Shown piece by piece: positions 1-8,190 of a stretch of DNA of 64,000 nt. Within the stretch, counting starts at the first letter, position 1. Each line of letters begins with the position of its first letter. The notes beneath the pieces are model-generated. The model saw only the letters and a program-made list of their open reading frames with translations, had not been told where the DNA came from and searched no databases. Position numbers and translations under genes: made by a program. The DNA is from Candidatus Flexifilum breve. Lineage in GTDB: Bacteria > Chloroflexota > Anaerolineae > Aggregatilineales > Phototrophicaceae. The stretch is taken from the NCBI GenBank assembly GCA_016717205.1, contig JADKGC010000005.1, positions 372,001-436,000 on the forward strand, written 5' to 3'.

Positions 1-472
1 CCTCCGGCAGCGTGATTTCATCCACGCACGCCGTAATCAGGCCCGCTTCCTGCGCCTGAGCGGTGAAAGCGGCGGTGGCGGCATTAACGAGGATATCCCC
101 GTCGATGCGCCCTGCGACGAGCGCGTCCGACCCCATCAGGTTGACATCGCCGTCGACTACGCTCGACTCGTTCAGGCGAATCTGTTCGCCCAACACCGTG
201 AGCTCACCCTCAACGCGACCATCGACGGTGATTTCGCTGCCGATCAGCGCCACATCGCCGTCAATGACCGCGCCGCTTTCCAACGCGATCACCCGGGCGA
301 CGACCACCAGATCGCCGTCAACCGCTTCGTCAAGGCGGTATTCGTCAGTGAACATGACATTGGTGCCGTCGATCAGCGTGGTCGGGTTGAGGAAGTTTCG
401 TGCGAGCAGAGACAGCACGATCAACCCGATCACGACAGCGGCGAGGATGAGCAGATTGCGCCGAGTGTTCAT
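1..472 (-). CDS. Membrane-anchored bactofilin-like (polymer-forming) protein, C-terminus cut by window edge
   Basis: The frame starts with ATG at 472 and is still open at base 1, so only about the first 157 residues are seen. A short basic start is followed by one membrane helix (about residues 6-22, ILAAVVIGLIVLSLL). A repeating pattern of short beta strands then begins near residue 50 (GDLVVVA, GDVALIG, GELTVLG, GDVNLMG, GDILVNA), with one turn per roughly 18 residues. That right-handed beta-helix pattern is typical of bactofilins and other polymer-forming domains, which self-assemble into filaments and often mark cell-envelope sites. It follows the anti-sigma gene by 5 nt and is probably co-transcribed with it, so it may belong to an envelope-stress regulon (inference). 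A pure beta-helix surface protein is the alternative. Confidence 0.6.
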   Translation of the reverse strand, partial: MNTRRNLLILAAVVIGLIVLSLLARNFLNPTTLIDGTNVMFTDEYRLDEAVDGDLVVVARVIALESGAVIDGDVALIGSEITVDGRVEGELTVLGEQIRLNESSVVDGDVNLMGSDALVAGRIDGDILVNAATAAFTAQAQEAGLITACVDEITLPE

Positions 473-477
473 CGCGT

Positions 478-1017
478 CTACTCCTGCTCCTTACGCCAGC
501 CAAACCGCACCAACCAGAACAGCGCGATGGGAATGATCGCAACCATCACCACCGGCGCTTCCGGATAAGTGTTGAGCACATCGCGCGCCCCTTGCACGAG
601 CGCGTCCAGTGAATTCATGATGAGCGAGAGCAGCCCAGCGATCTGGTTGATCAGCGCGGTGAGCGCGCCCGCATTGCCGACCGCGTTGACGATCAGCCAG
701 CCTAAGCCCGCCAGCAGCGGCGTCAGCACCAGCGTGACCAGCGCCAAACCGAGCGCGAGCGCCAGCCCCGACGAGCGCATCAGATGTTCGGGCTGCAGGC
801 CTTCCGCCAGCTTCGCCATGATTTTGAGCGCCAAGCCCTGCGGGGCGCGTTCCATGGGCGCGGCGCGCAGCAGGCGGTCAACATGTTTCAGCTTCTGGAA
901 ATCAGCCGCTTCGTCGGGATGGTCATCAATGCGCTGGTACAGCTCCTGGAGCGCTTCTGACTCCAGTTCGCCATCCAACGCTTCTTGCATTAGTCGTCGT
1001 CCTCGTTCGTTCGCCAT
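478..1017 (-). CDS. Putative membrane anti-sigma factor
   Basis: This 179-residue protein has an acidic helical N-terminus (about 1-75) followed by three predicted membrane helices (about 84-111, 119-140 and 155-172). Its ATG directly abuts the TAA of the upstream ECF sigma gene (1017/1018), so translation is probably coupled. Position and architecture (cytoplasmic helical domain, then membrane segments) fit an anti-sigma factor that holds its partner at the membrane. The zinc-binding His-Cys motif of classical ZAS anti-sigmas is absent and no family was recognised by sequence, so the assignment rests mainly on context. Confidence 0.55.
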   Translation of the reverse strand: MANERGRRLMQEALDGELESEALQELYQRIDDHPDEAADFQKLKHVDRLLRAAPMERAPQGLALKIMAKLAEGLQPEHLMRSSGLALALGLALVTLVLTPLLAGLGWLIVNAVGNAGALTALINQIAGLLSLIMNSLDALVQGARDVLNTYPEAPVVMVAIIPIALFWLVRFGWRKEQE

Positions 1018-1614
1018 TTACACGTTCTCCAATAGCGCCGTCAGCGGACCCGACGCCGTCTTCGGGTTGATCTTCTCGGCCAGAATCTGCCGAGCGCGGA
1101 ACAGGCGGCTTTTTATGGCGCTTTCCGTCGTGTCGAGAATGTCCGCAATTTCGGTATACGAATAGTCATACCAATAGCGCAGCACGACGGCGGCGCGATA
1201 TTCGGGGTTGAGTTCCTTGAGCAGCGCCTGAATTTCGCGGCTTTGCTCCCGCATGATCGATGCGAATTCCGGTTCGGGTTCCTCGCTGCTCAGGCTTAAG
1301 GCCGGCAGCGGATCATCCTCAATCGATAGCCACGTCATGCGGCGGCGGCGAATGCGGTCAATGCAGTGATTCGACGCAATCGTCAGCAGCCAGGTCTTGA
1401 ACGAACGCGAGGGGTCGTACCGCTGGAGGTTGAGATAAGCGCGGAGAAACGTTTCCTGTGCGGCGTCTTCGGCTTCGCCCCGATCATTGAGCATCCGGTA
1501 CGCCAGGTTGTACACCGAATCCTGATAGGTGTAGACCAGCTCCGCGAATGCATCCTGATCGCCTTCCAGCGCGGCATGTACCCATTCTAGGACAACCGGA
1601 TCGGGCGTAGACAA
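1018..1614 (-). CDS. ECF RNA polymerase sigma factor (sigma-70 family)
   Basis: 198 residues, typical for the ECF group. Region 2 spans about 22-92, with the core-binding and -10-recognition helices (AEDAAQETFLRAY, FKTWLLTIASNHCID) and a basic end (RIRRRR). Region 4 spans about 127-180, with the helix-turn-helix YTEIADILDTTESAIKSRL. An acidic linker (about 99-120) joins them, and region 3 is missing as expected. The start is TTG at 1614, preceded by GGAGAG at good spacing. It directs RNA polymerase to a regulon, probably including this operon, and is likely held inactive by the adjacent membrane protein until an envelope signal arrives (inference from gene order). Confidence 0.92.
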   Translation of the reverse strand: MSTPDPVVLEWVHAALEGDQDAFAELVYTYQDSVYNLAYRMLNDRGEAEDAAQETFLRAYLNLQRYDPSRSFKTWLLTIASNHCIDRIRRRRMTWLSIEDDPLPALSLSSEEPEPEFASIMREQSREIQALLKELNPEYRAAVVLRYWYDYSYTEIADILDTTESAIKSRLFRARQILAEKINPKTASGPLTALLENV

Positions 1615-1978
1615 CTTGTTCTCTCCAATCGACGTCTTCCTCTCGCCTTGCGTGGCTACTTTCCTATACGCAGCGGGACGGCGAAAGGTTGCGGCATTAT
1701 ACCGCTAAACAGTGTGCGTGTGGATGCGTGACGGCGGTGCGTTGAACCTTCGGGGAAGGACGTGGGGTGCTTTAGGCGCTCATCTCTCGTGGATTCCCGA
1801 AGCCGCTCTGCTCAAGAACGAAAGACCAAATTACTGCTTAGGATAGCACGAACGTTGGAGGCTTTATATCAGTCAAATGTCATAGGTGGTATATGAGATC
1901 AGATGGAGATGACTGGGAGCGTTTGCAATAAACGTGTGATATAGGCTCAAGATCGCAAGGCCATGTCGAGGCAGACCG
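1615..1978. other. Intergenic stretch upstream of the sigma factor operon
   Basis: No open frame, hairpin or RNA is recognised here. The part next to 1615 must hold the leader and promoter of the minus-strand sigma operon, but no clear -35/-10 pair was seen. Confidence 0.4.
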
Positions 1979-2120
1979 TAGGGGCGCAGCATGTTGCAAC
2001 CTCACCCTGCTTGCTGCGCAAGCCGTCCCTCTCCGCATGGAGAGGGACACGACAACCCGGCGTGCCATTGCCCCTCGCCTTCTGGAGAGGGGCGGTTGAG
2101 CGCAGCGAAACAGGGTGAGG
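1979..2120. repeat. Dispersed imperfect palindrome, family A copy 1, with a half GTAGGGGCGC repeat
   Basis: Begins with half of a GTAGGGGCGCAGCATG repeat, then about 120 bp starting CCTCACCCTGCTTGCTGCGC and ending AACAGGGTGAGG. Internal arms are built from CCCTCTCC / GGAGAGGG. The same unit recurs at 54143-54260 (same orientation) and 47049-47166 (inverted). It lies just past the stop of the aminotransferase gene and is non-coding. Confidence 0.85.
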
Positions 2121-2133
2121 TGAACTGACCAGC

Positions 2134-3477
2134 CTACAGCAAGCCCGCTTCGCGTTCGGCCTGCGTGAGCGCAAGATCGAAACGTTCCAGCCCCTGCTGC
2201 ACCGTGTCGCGTTCGATCATGAGCGGCGGGCAGAAGCGGAGCGTATTCTCGCCCGCGCCGAGGATGAGCAGCCCGTTTTCCAGCGCGGCCTTCTCGACGG
2301 TGTTGCGCACGACCGCCGCCGGAGTCCGCTTCTCGTCGAGCACCAGCTCCGCGCCGATCATCAAACCCTTGCCGGCGACGCGCCCATGCTTGAGCGTTGG
2401 GTGATGCGAACGCATCTCTTCGAGCGCTTCCATGATGTATTCGCCCTGCTCGACCGCGTTCTGCATGTAGCCCTGCTCGACCAGATCGAGCGTGACGAGC
2501 GCCGCCGCGCACGAGATCGGGTTGCCGCCGAAGGTTGAGCCGTGCGCGCCGGGCGGCCAGCTCATGACATGTTCTTTGGCGATGATCGCGCTGATCGGCA
2601 TGCCGCTGGCAATGCCCTTAGCCGAGGTGACGATATCCGGCTCGACGCCGAAATGCTCAATCGCCCACCATTTGCCCGTGCGCCCGACGCCCGCCTGCAC
2701 TTCGTCGGAGATCAGCAGAATGCCGTACTTATCGCAGATCGTGCGCAGTTCCTGCACAAAGCGCGGATCGGGCACGATATAGCCGCCTTCACCCTGAATC
2801 GGTTCGAGGATGATCGCCGCGACCGAGTCGCCGGGCATGATCTTCTTGAAGACCACATCTTCAATATAGTTGGCGCACGTGCAGTGCGCTTCGCATTGAC
2901 TCTGCTCGCGCCCATGCAGGCAGCGATACGGATTGTTGTACGGCACATGATGCACGCCGGGGATGAGCGGGAAGAAGCCGTTGCGCTGAACCACTTTGCT
3001 GGCCGTCAGCGAGAGCGCGCCGAGCGTGCGCCCATGGAACGCGCCGAAAAAGGCGATGATATTCTGGCGTTTGGTGTACCAGCGCGCCATTTTGATCGCC
3101 GCTTCGACGGCTTCCGCGCCGGAATTGCCTAAAAAGACCCGGGCATTTTCTTTAAACGGCGCAATCTGCGCGAGGCGTTCGGCGAGGCGCACCTGCACTT
3201 CGTAATAATAATCCGTCCCCGCGATGTGAATGAATTTTTGCGCCTGTTCGGTGATCGCCTGCACCACCTTGGGGTGACAATGGCCCGTCGAGTTCACGGC
3301 GATGCCCGCCGCGAAGTCGATGTACTCGTTGCCATCCACATCCCAGACCTGCGCTCCCAGTCCGCGCTCCATCACAAAGGGATAGCGCGGCACCATCGAG
3401 CCGGACATGGTTTGATCATCGCGCGCGATCAACGACTGCGCGATGGGTCCGGGGCGGGTGGACGTATTGATCGTCAT
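2134..3477 (-). CDS. Class III PLP-dependent aminotransferase (acetylornithine / 4-aminobutyrate type)
   Basis: 447 residues. Fold-type I features in order: glycine-rich phosphate loop NSGAEAVEAA (118-127), HGRTLGALSLTASK (148-161), acid ILEPIQGEGG, PLP-ring Asp in ISDEVQAGVGRTG (D258), and Schiff-base Lys in TSAKGIASGMP (K287). A cysteine cluster lies at 186-201 (C186, C195, C199, C201). The best match is the broad subgroup annotated as acetylornithine aminotransferase family. Some members use GABA or ornithine and archaeal relatives racemise amino acids, so the substrate is open. It moves an amino group to 2-oxoglutarate or pyruvate in the cytosol. It is transcribed away from hom, and a second, divergent class III enzyme lies at 45694. 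Confidence 0.85.
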   Translation of the reverse strand: MTINTSTRPGPIAQSLIARDDQTMSGSMVPRYPFVMERGLGAQVWDVDGNEYIDFAAGIAVNSTGHCHPKVVQAITEQAQKFIHIAGTDYYYEVQVRLAERLAQIAPFKENARVFLGNSGAEAVEAAIKMARWYTKRQNIIAFFGAFHGRTLGALSLTASKVVQRNGFFPLIPGVHHVPYNNPYRCLHGREQSQCEAHCTCANYIEDVVFKKIMPGDSVAAIILEPIQGEGGYIVPDPRFVQELRTICDKYGILLISDEVQAGVGRTGKWWAIEHFGVEPDIVTSAKGIASGMPISAIIAKEHVMSWPPGAHGSTFGGNPISCAAALVTLDLVEQGYMQNAVEQGEYIMEALEEMRSHHPTLKHGRVAGKGLMIGAELVLDEKRTPAAVVRNTVEKAALENGLLILGAGENTLRFCPPLMIERDTVQQGLERFDLALTQAEREAGLL

Positions 3478-3633
3478 AAGATTTCTCCAAAGCTATTCGG
3501 GGTAAAGCACCTTGTTACAGCAGCAGTAACGTGCGCCAAAGTCGCTCGATTCTACAGTAGATGAGCGCGTGTTCGCAAAGAACTTTGGTTATATAATCCA
3601 ACGCGTTAACCGCCGCGACACAAGGGAAGCTCC

Positions 3634-4638
3634 ATGAAAATCATCCTCATCGGCTTTGGCACGGTTGGTCAGGGCCTCGTGCAAATTCTCCGCGACAAAC
3701 GCGCTGATCTGAAGGCACGCTACGGCTTCGAGCCGCAGGTCGTCGCCGTGGTGACTGGACGGCGCGGGTCGCTGTACAGCCCGGACGGTCTCAACCTTGA
3801 CGCCTTACTCAGCGACTTTGCGGCTTACCCCGATCAACCGGCGGTGCTGGAACGCGGGTGGAGCGCGGAACGCATCATCCGCGAGAGCCACGCCGATGTG
3901 CTGGTCGAAGCCAGCCCGTCGAACCTCGAAACCGGTCAGCCCGCGCTCAACCTGTGCGAATTGGCGCTGCAAACGGGCAAACACGTCGTGCTGGCGAACA
4001 AAGGCCCGGTGGCGGTCGCCTACAACGACCTGATAAGCTTCGCCCAGAAAGCCAAGCGACAGGTGCTGTTCGAAGGCACGGTGATGGCAGGTACGCCGTC
4101 GATTCGCCTCGCCATGCAGGCGCTGCAGGGCTGTACCATCACATCGGCGCGCGGCATCCTCAACGGCACGACCAACTACATGCTCACGCAGATGGAAAGC
4201 GGCAAACCCTACGCCGAAGCGCTGGCCGAAGCGCAGGCGCTCGGTTACGCCGAAGCCGACCCGACTGCCGATGTCGAAGGCTGGGACGCGGCGGGCAAGG
4301 CGCGCATCCTCGCGCAGGCGCTCTTCGGGCGGAAGTTCCTCGCCTTGGACATGCATGTGCAGGGGATCAGCCACCTGACGCCCGCCGACATCGACGCGGC
4401 GAAAGCGGCAGGCGAGCGCTGGAAGCTGATCGCGCAGGTGACGCCGCAGGGTGCATCCGTGCAGCCGCGCCGCATCCCGGTCAGTCACCCGCTGGCGGGG
4501 GTGAGCGGGACGACCAATGCGGTCACCTACACGACCGATTTACTCGGTGACGTGACGCTGATCGGGGCGGGCGCGGGCAAGCTGCAAACCGGCTTCGCGC
4601 TGCTCTCCGATCTGTTGGCGATCCATCAGCTTGGGTAG
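3634..4638 (+). CDS. hom: Homoserine dehydrogenase
   Basis: 334 residues, the short form without a C-terminal ACT domain, so feedback inhibition through ACT is not expected. The NAD(P)-binding glycine loop is IGFGTVGQG at the N-terminus, ANKGP is near residue 115, and the catalytic segment is RGILNGTTNYML followed by EADPTADVEGWDAAGKA. It reduces aspartate 4-semialdehyde to homoserine, the branch point to threonine and methionine. The ATG follows AAGGGAAG at good spacing. An A/T-rich TATAAT at 3592-3597 could be its -10 box, though no good -35 is seen. The N-terminal half also resembles DUF108-like oxidoreductases, but the GTTNYML motif favours Hom. Confidence 0.9.
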   Translation: MKIILIGFGTVGQGLVQILRDKRADLKARYGFEPQVVAVVTGRRGSLYSPDGLNLDALLSDFAAYPDQPAVLERGWSAERIIRESHADVLVEASPSNLETGQPALNLCELALQTGKHVVLANKGPVAVAYNDLISFAQKAKRQVLFEGTVMAGTPSIRLAMQALQGCTITSARGILNGTTNYMLTQMESGKPYAEALAEAQALGYAEADPTADVEGWDAAGKARILAQALFGRKFLALDMHVQGISHLTPADIDAAKAAGERWKLIAQVTPQGASVQPRRIPVSHPLAGVSGTTNAVTYTTDLLGDVTLIGAGAGKLQTGFALLSDLLAIHQLG

Positions 4639-4710
4639 ATCCCGGCGGTCAGAATGGGCGTACGCTGGTAGCAAAGCGACTCGCGCCAAAACGACACAGG
4701 AGGCACAGCG

Positions 4711-5142
4711 ATGTCTACGCCCAATCAGTCGACTTCCGACAGCGATCAGGCTTCCAAAGGCTTGATCTTGGTTGTGGAAGATCAGAATCATCTCCGTGAA
4801 GACTTACAATTTGTCCTCACGCAGGCGCACTTTGAGGTGATCCCTGCCGAGAATGGCAGACAGGCGTTGGAGGTGCTGCGCGCGTGTCCTCGCGTGCCGG
4901 ATCTCATTATCACTGAAGATATGATGCTGCACATGAACGGTGTGGAACTGATGCGTGAGATTCGTAAGGAAAGCGCGTGGATGTGGGTGCCACTCCTCTT
5001 CTTAGCAGGGCGCTGCTGCGACCGAAACGTCGATATTCGGAAGATATTCGGCGGAAACGACTTTTTGCTCAAGCCCTTTAACGCCGACCAGCTGCTCAGG
5101 GCCGTGGAAGAAGTCCTTGCCCGGAGTCGTGCGAGCAGCTAA
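4711..5142 (+). CDS. Degenerate response-regulator receiver domain protein
   Basis: 143 residues forming a single CheY-like domain with no output domain. It aligns without gaps, over its whole length, to the receiver half of the neighbouring kinase (5277-6428). The phospho-acceptor Asp is replaced by Glu (E69, against D69 in the neighbour), the conserved Thr by Ala (A99 against T99), and the Pro after the acceptor loop by Leu. The acidic pocket VVED and Lys K121 are kept. It therefore probably cannot be phosphorylated normally; Glu may mimic the phosphorylated state (inference). A strong AGGAGG precedes the ATG, so it looks expressed. It arose by local duplication. Confidence 0.88.
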   Translation: MSTPNQSTSDSDQASKGLILVVEDQNHLREDLQFVLTQAHFEVIPAENGRQALEVLRACPRVPDLIITEDMMLHMNGVELMREIRKESAWMWVPLLFLAGRCCDRNVDIRKIFGGNDFLLKPFNADQLLRAVEEVLARSRASS

Positions 5143-5276
5143 GTCTGTTGAGCGGCGCTCGTCGATTTACCGGAAATTCACGGAAAATTCCAACTTTCGC
5201 AGATCGAAAAAGGTTATATGATGAGAAAATAACGTGAGGCTCCACACCACGAAAATGCAAGTCTCGGAGAAACCGC

Positions 5277-6428
5277 ATGCTCTCGCTGAACCAACGTAAC
5301 CCGGACTCGGACGTCGCTGCCAAAGGGTTGATTATGGTAGTTGAGGACGATCTGAACCTGCTGGAAGGCATTCAGACCGTGCTTGAACTCGAACATTACG
5401 AGGTAATCAGCGTCGAGAATGGCAAGCAGGCGCTCGAAACCCTGCGGGCGTGCATGCGCCTGCCGGACCTGATCGTGTCGGACATCATGATGCCGCACAT
5501 GAATGGGCTGGAACTGCTGCGCGAAGTGCGCAAAGAGCGCGCCTGGATTCGTATTCCGTTCATCTTCCTGACCGCGTTGAGCGAGAAACCGGATATTCAC
5601 CGGGGCAAAATGCTCGGCGTGGACGATTACCTGACCAAACCGTTTGACGCGGAAGACCTGATCATCGCGGTCGATTCGCGCCTCAGCCGGCATCGCGCGC
5701 TCAACGATTTGCACCGCGGCGCGATGCGCGACCTCAAGAAGACGATTCTCACGATCCTCAATCACGAGTTCCGCACGCCGCTGACGTTCGTCGTCGCCTA
5801 TTCGGAGATGCTCAACGACACGCAGAACTATTCGCTGAGCGGCGAAGACATGATGCTGTTCCTGCGCGGCGTCAGCGCGGGCGCGGCGCGTCTGCGGCGG
5901 CTGATCGAGAACTTCATCCATCTGGTCGAAATGGAAACGGGCGATGCCGAGCGCATGTACATGATGCGCCGCGCCCCGGTCATGAACATCAACGAACTGT
6001 TCAACGCGGCGATCCAGTCGGCGCGCCAGACGTCGGAATTCCCGCCGAACATCAACATTGAAGTCAACGAGCAGCTCCCGCCGTTCGTCGCCGATTCGCC
6101 CTATTTGCAGATGGCACTCATCCAACTCCTCGAAAACGCGATCAAGTTCTCGCCCAACGGCGCGCCGATCATTTTGGGCGCGCGCACATTTGACGGCTAC
6201 CTTGTGCTGTCCGTCGAAGATCACGGGCGCGGCATTGATCCGGCATACCACAAGGACATCTGGGAAATCTTCTACCAGCACGAACGCGATATCTACGAGA
6301 ATCAGGGCGCGGGCGCGGGGCTGGCCATCGTTCAGGGCATCGCCCAATTGCACGGCGGGCGCGCTACCGTCGAAAGCGAACCGGGTCGCGGAAGCTGTTT
6401 CTCGATCTACCTGCCGATCATTCTGTAA
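5277..6428 (+). CDS. Receiver-histidine kinase hybrid (REC-HisKA-HATPase)
   Basis: 383 residues, with no membrane helix. An N-terminal receiver domain (about 16-135) keeps the acidic pocket ED, phospho-acceptor D69 in SDIMMPHMNG, T99 and K121. A dimerisation/phospho-acceptor helix pair follows, with H163 in ILNHEFRTPLTF, and then an ATPase domain with N box (LLENAIKFSPNG), G1 box (VEDHGRGID) and G2 box (GAGAGLAIVQGI). It is a soluble relay kinase that takes phosphate from another kinase or passes signals between partners. It sits 134 nt after the degenerate receiver paralogue, and a TPR protein follows. No dedicated regulator with a DNA-binding domain is next to it. Confidence 0.92.
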   Translation: MLSLNQRNPDSDVAAKGLIMVVEDDLNLLEGIQTVLELEHYEVISVENGKQALETLRACMRLPDLIVSDIMMPHMNGLELLREVRKERAWIRIPFIFLTALSEKPDIHRGKMLGVDDYLTKPFDAEDLIIAVDSRLSRHRALNDLHRGAMRDLKKTILTILNHEFRTPLTFVVAYSEMLNDTQNYSLSGEDMMLFLRGVSAGAARLRRLIENFIHLVEMETGDAERMYMMRRAPVMNINELFNAAIQSARQTSEFPPNINIEVNEQLPPFVADSPYLQMALIQLLENAIKFSPNGAPIILGARTFDGYLVLSVEDHGRGIDPAYHKDIWEIFYQHERDIYENQGAGAGLAIVQGIAQLHGGRATVESEPGRGSCFSIYLPIIL

Positions 6429-6494
6429 AGTCGCTGCCTGTCGCTTAACTGACGCAGGTTTTCGGATTCAAATGCCGCGACCTCACTTGGAAAA

Positions 6495-7328
6495 ATGTCG
6501 ATGGAACTTTGGGAGCTAAACCAACTCGGAGAGAGTGATTTCATCGCGGGACGAGTAGCCGAAGGCATAGAGCATTATTCGGCATTCCTCAACGCCGCCA
6601 CCTCCGCGTCGAAGCCCTATCATCTGGGGTCGCTCTATGCGGCTTATCTTCGCCGAGGCCTCTTGCACTTTCTGAACCGAGATTATCCGGCAGCGATCCA
6701 GGATTTATCTTTTCAACCGGCGTATTACTATCGCGGGCTGGTGTATACCGCTGCGCAGCAATACGCTGAGGCGGCAATCGATCAGCTTCGGTTCATTGAA
6801 GATAGCACTCAATCGATTCAGGGGCGTTTGACAGGGATTTCTGATGTAGCCATTCGTGGGAAATCAGCTCGTGCCTTGGTGCAACCGGACTACCTGAGTT
6901 TATATATCGCAGTTGGGCGTCAAGACATCTACGCCCATGCAGTTCGCCTATGTGGTGAAGCCATCGAAGTAGGTGCCAACCGCGACGCAGCTTTGTTTTG
7001 CCGAGCGGCAGCTTATGAACAACAGCGTGAGTTCTTCAAAGCACTAGACGACTACCGCCAAATCAAGACACTTGCCTTCAAGGCCGGTGTTGACCTTGCA
7101 CTTGAACGCTGTGAAAAAGCCGCGCTCTACGTTAAACCCACTGATCGTCAGTTGATGCAGCCCCATCTGAGTTACTGTATCGAGACCAACGGAGCATATG
7201 AATTCTTCGATCTCGACAGCTATAAACAGCAGAACTTCGTGTTGTCGATGATCGGATGGCGGTTAGTAGCGAGCAACTTTCATAAAGAAGGCCACGAGAA
7301 ATATTTCCAGAAGCGGCGGCGCGGCTAA
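6495..7328 (+). CDS. TPR-like repeat protein of unknown function
   Basis: 277 residues of mostly helical sequence with repeated pairs resembling tetratricopeptide repeats (for example YLRRGLLHFLNRDYPAAIQDL, then AYYYRGLVYTAAQQYAEAA, and later AALFCRAAAYEQQREFFKALDDY). No signal peptide or membrane helix. TPRs make protein-protein contacts; the partner is unknown. Base composition is visibly less G+C-rich than the neighbours (nearer 50 %), and codon choice is more relaxed, which may mean later acquisition. The last 70 residues (from TDRQLMQPHL) are not repeat-like. Confidence 0.6.
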   Translation: MSMELWELNQLGESDFIAGRVAEGIEHYSAFLNAATSASKPYHLGSLYAAYLRRGLLHFLNRDYPAAIQDLSFQPAYYYRGLVYTAAQQYAEAAIDQLRFIEDSTQSIQGRLTGISDVAIRGKSARALVQPDYLSLYIAVGRQDIYAHAVRLCGEAIEVGANRDAALFCRAAAYEQQREFFKALDDYRQIKTLAFKAGVDLALERCEKAALYVKPTDRQLMQPHLSYCIETNGAYEFFDLDSYKQQNFVLSMIGWRLVASNFHKEGHEKYFQKRRRG

Positions 7329-7443
7329 ACACGCTGCCATCCATTTTTGCAACCCCCGCACGCGTCCTGCGTATAGCAGTGCATGGACTTGTGAAATTCG
7401 TTATACTAGGCAAAATGTCTAGCTCATGGGGGAATTGGGATCA

Positions 7444-8151
7444 ATGGCTCCTTCGCTGATTGAAAAGGTGAACACCCTGATCAACGCCAGTATGCATGGC
7501 ATGGTAGATCGGGCATTGCAGCAGAATTCGGTCGCCGTGATGGATGAGTACATCCGTCAGGCCGAGAAAAATCTGGAAGCGCTCGAAGATTCGGCGGCCA
7601 CGGTGGGTGGTACGGTGCGCACGCTGAAGCGCAAGTATGACGAATTTGCGGCCGCAGCCGAAAAGCTCGACCGAGATATCGACACGCTCATTCTCAAGGG
7701 CAAAAACGACCTCGCCGCCGCGGCGCAGGCTGAGCTGAACACCAAGCAGCAGCTCGCGCAGGACTACTACGAACAGTGGCAGCAGCAGGATCAGCAGTAC
7801 AACGCCATGCTGGACATGCGCATGAAGCTGGAAGCGCGCCTGACCTCGATCCGGCAGGAGCGCGAACAACTGCGCTCGCTGATCGAACTGGCCGCTGCGA
7901 AGCAGGTCGCTACCAAGACGATCAAGAGCCTCGACGATCTGGCGAAGGTCGGCGATCAGGAAATCAGCAGCTTTGCGGAACAGGTGCGCAATCGCCTCGA
8001 CACCGAAGATGCGCGGCTCGACATGGCGACGCAGAATCTGCGCGATCAGATTGACGATGCGGTGCGCGGCGGTGAAATCGACCGCCAGTTGGAAGAACGC
8101 CGCCGTCGTCTGCTCGGCGCGCAAGGTGGTTCGCAGCAAGCCGCCGAATAA
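7444..8151 (+). CDS. PspA/IM30 family membrane-remodelling protein
   Basis: About 235 residues of nearly continuous amphipathic helix and coiled coil with the layout of PspA/Vipp1 (IM30). There is a short N-terminal membrane-binding helix (LIEKVNTLINASMHG), then the motif region QNSVAVMDEYIRQAEKNLEAL, long charged helices, and a C-terminal RQLEERRRRLLG. Such proteins are ESCRT-III relatives that polymerise on and protect the inner membrane. I chose the ATG at 7444 rather than 7426 because GGGGGAATTGGG precedes it and the homologous start lies there. A coiled-coil membrane protein follows by 39 nt, making a likely two-gene membrane-stress unit. Confidence 0.85.
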   Translation: MAPSLIEKVNTLINASMHGMVDRALQQNSVAVMDEYIRQAEKNLEALEDSAATVGGTVRTLKRKYDEFAAAAEKLDRDIDTLILKGKNDLAAAAQAELNTKQQLAQDYYEQWQQQDQQYNAMLDMRMKLEARLTSIRQEREQLRSLIELAAAKQVATKTIKSLDDLAKVGDQEISSFAEQVRNRLDTEDARLDMATQNLRDQIDDAVRGGEIDRQLEERRRRLLGAQGGSQQAAE

Positions 8152-8190
8152 CTCGCGCGGTGAGTCCCGGCTTGACCGGAAGGATAGGCT

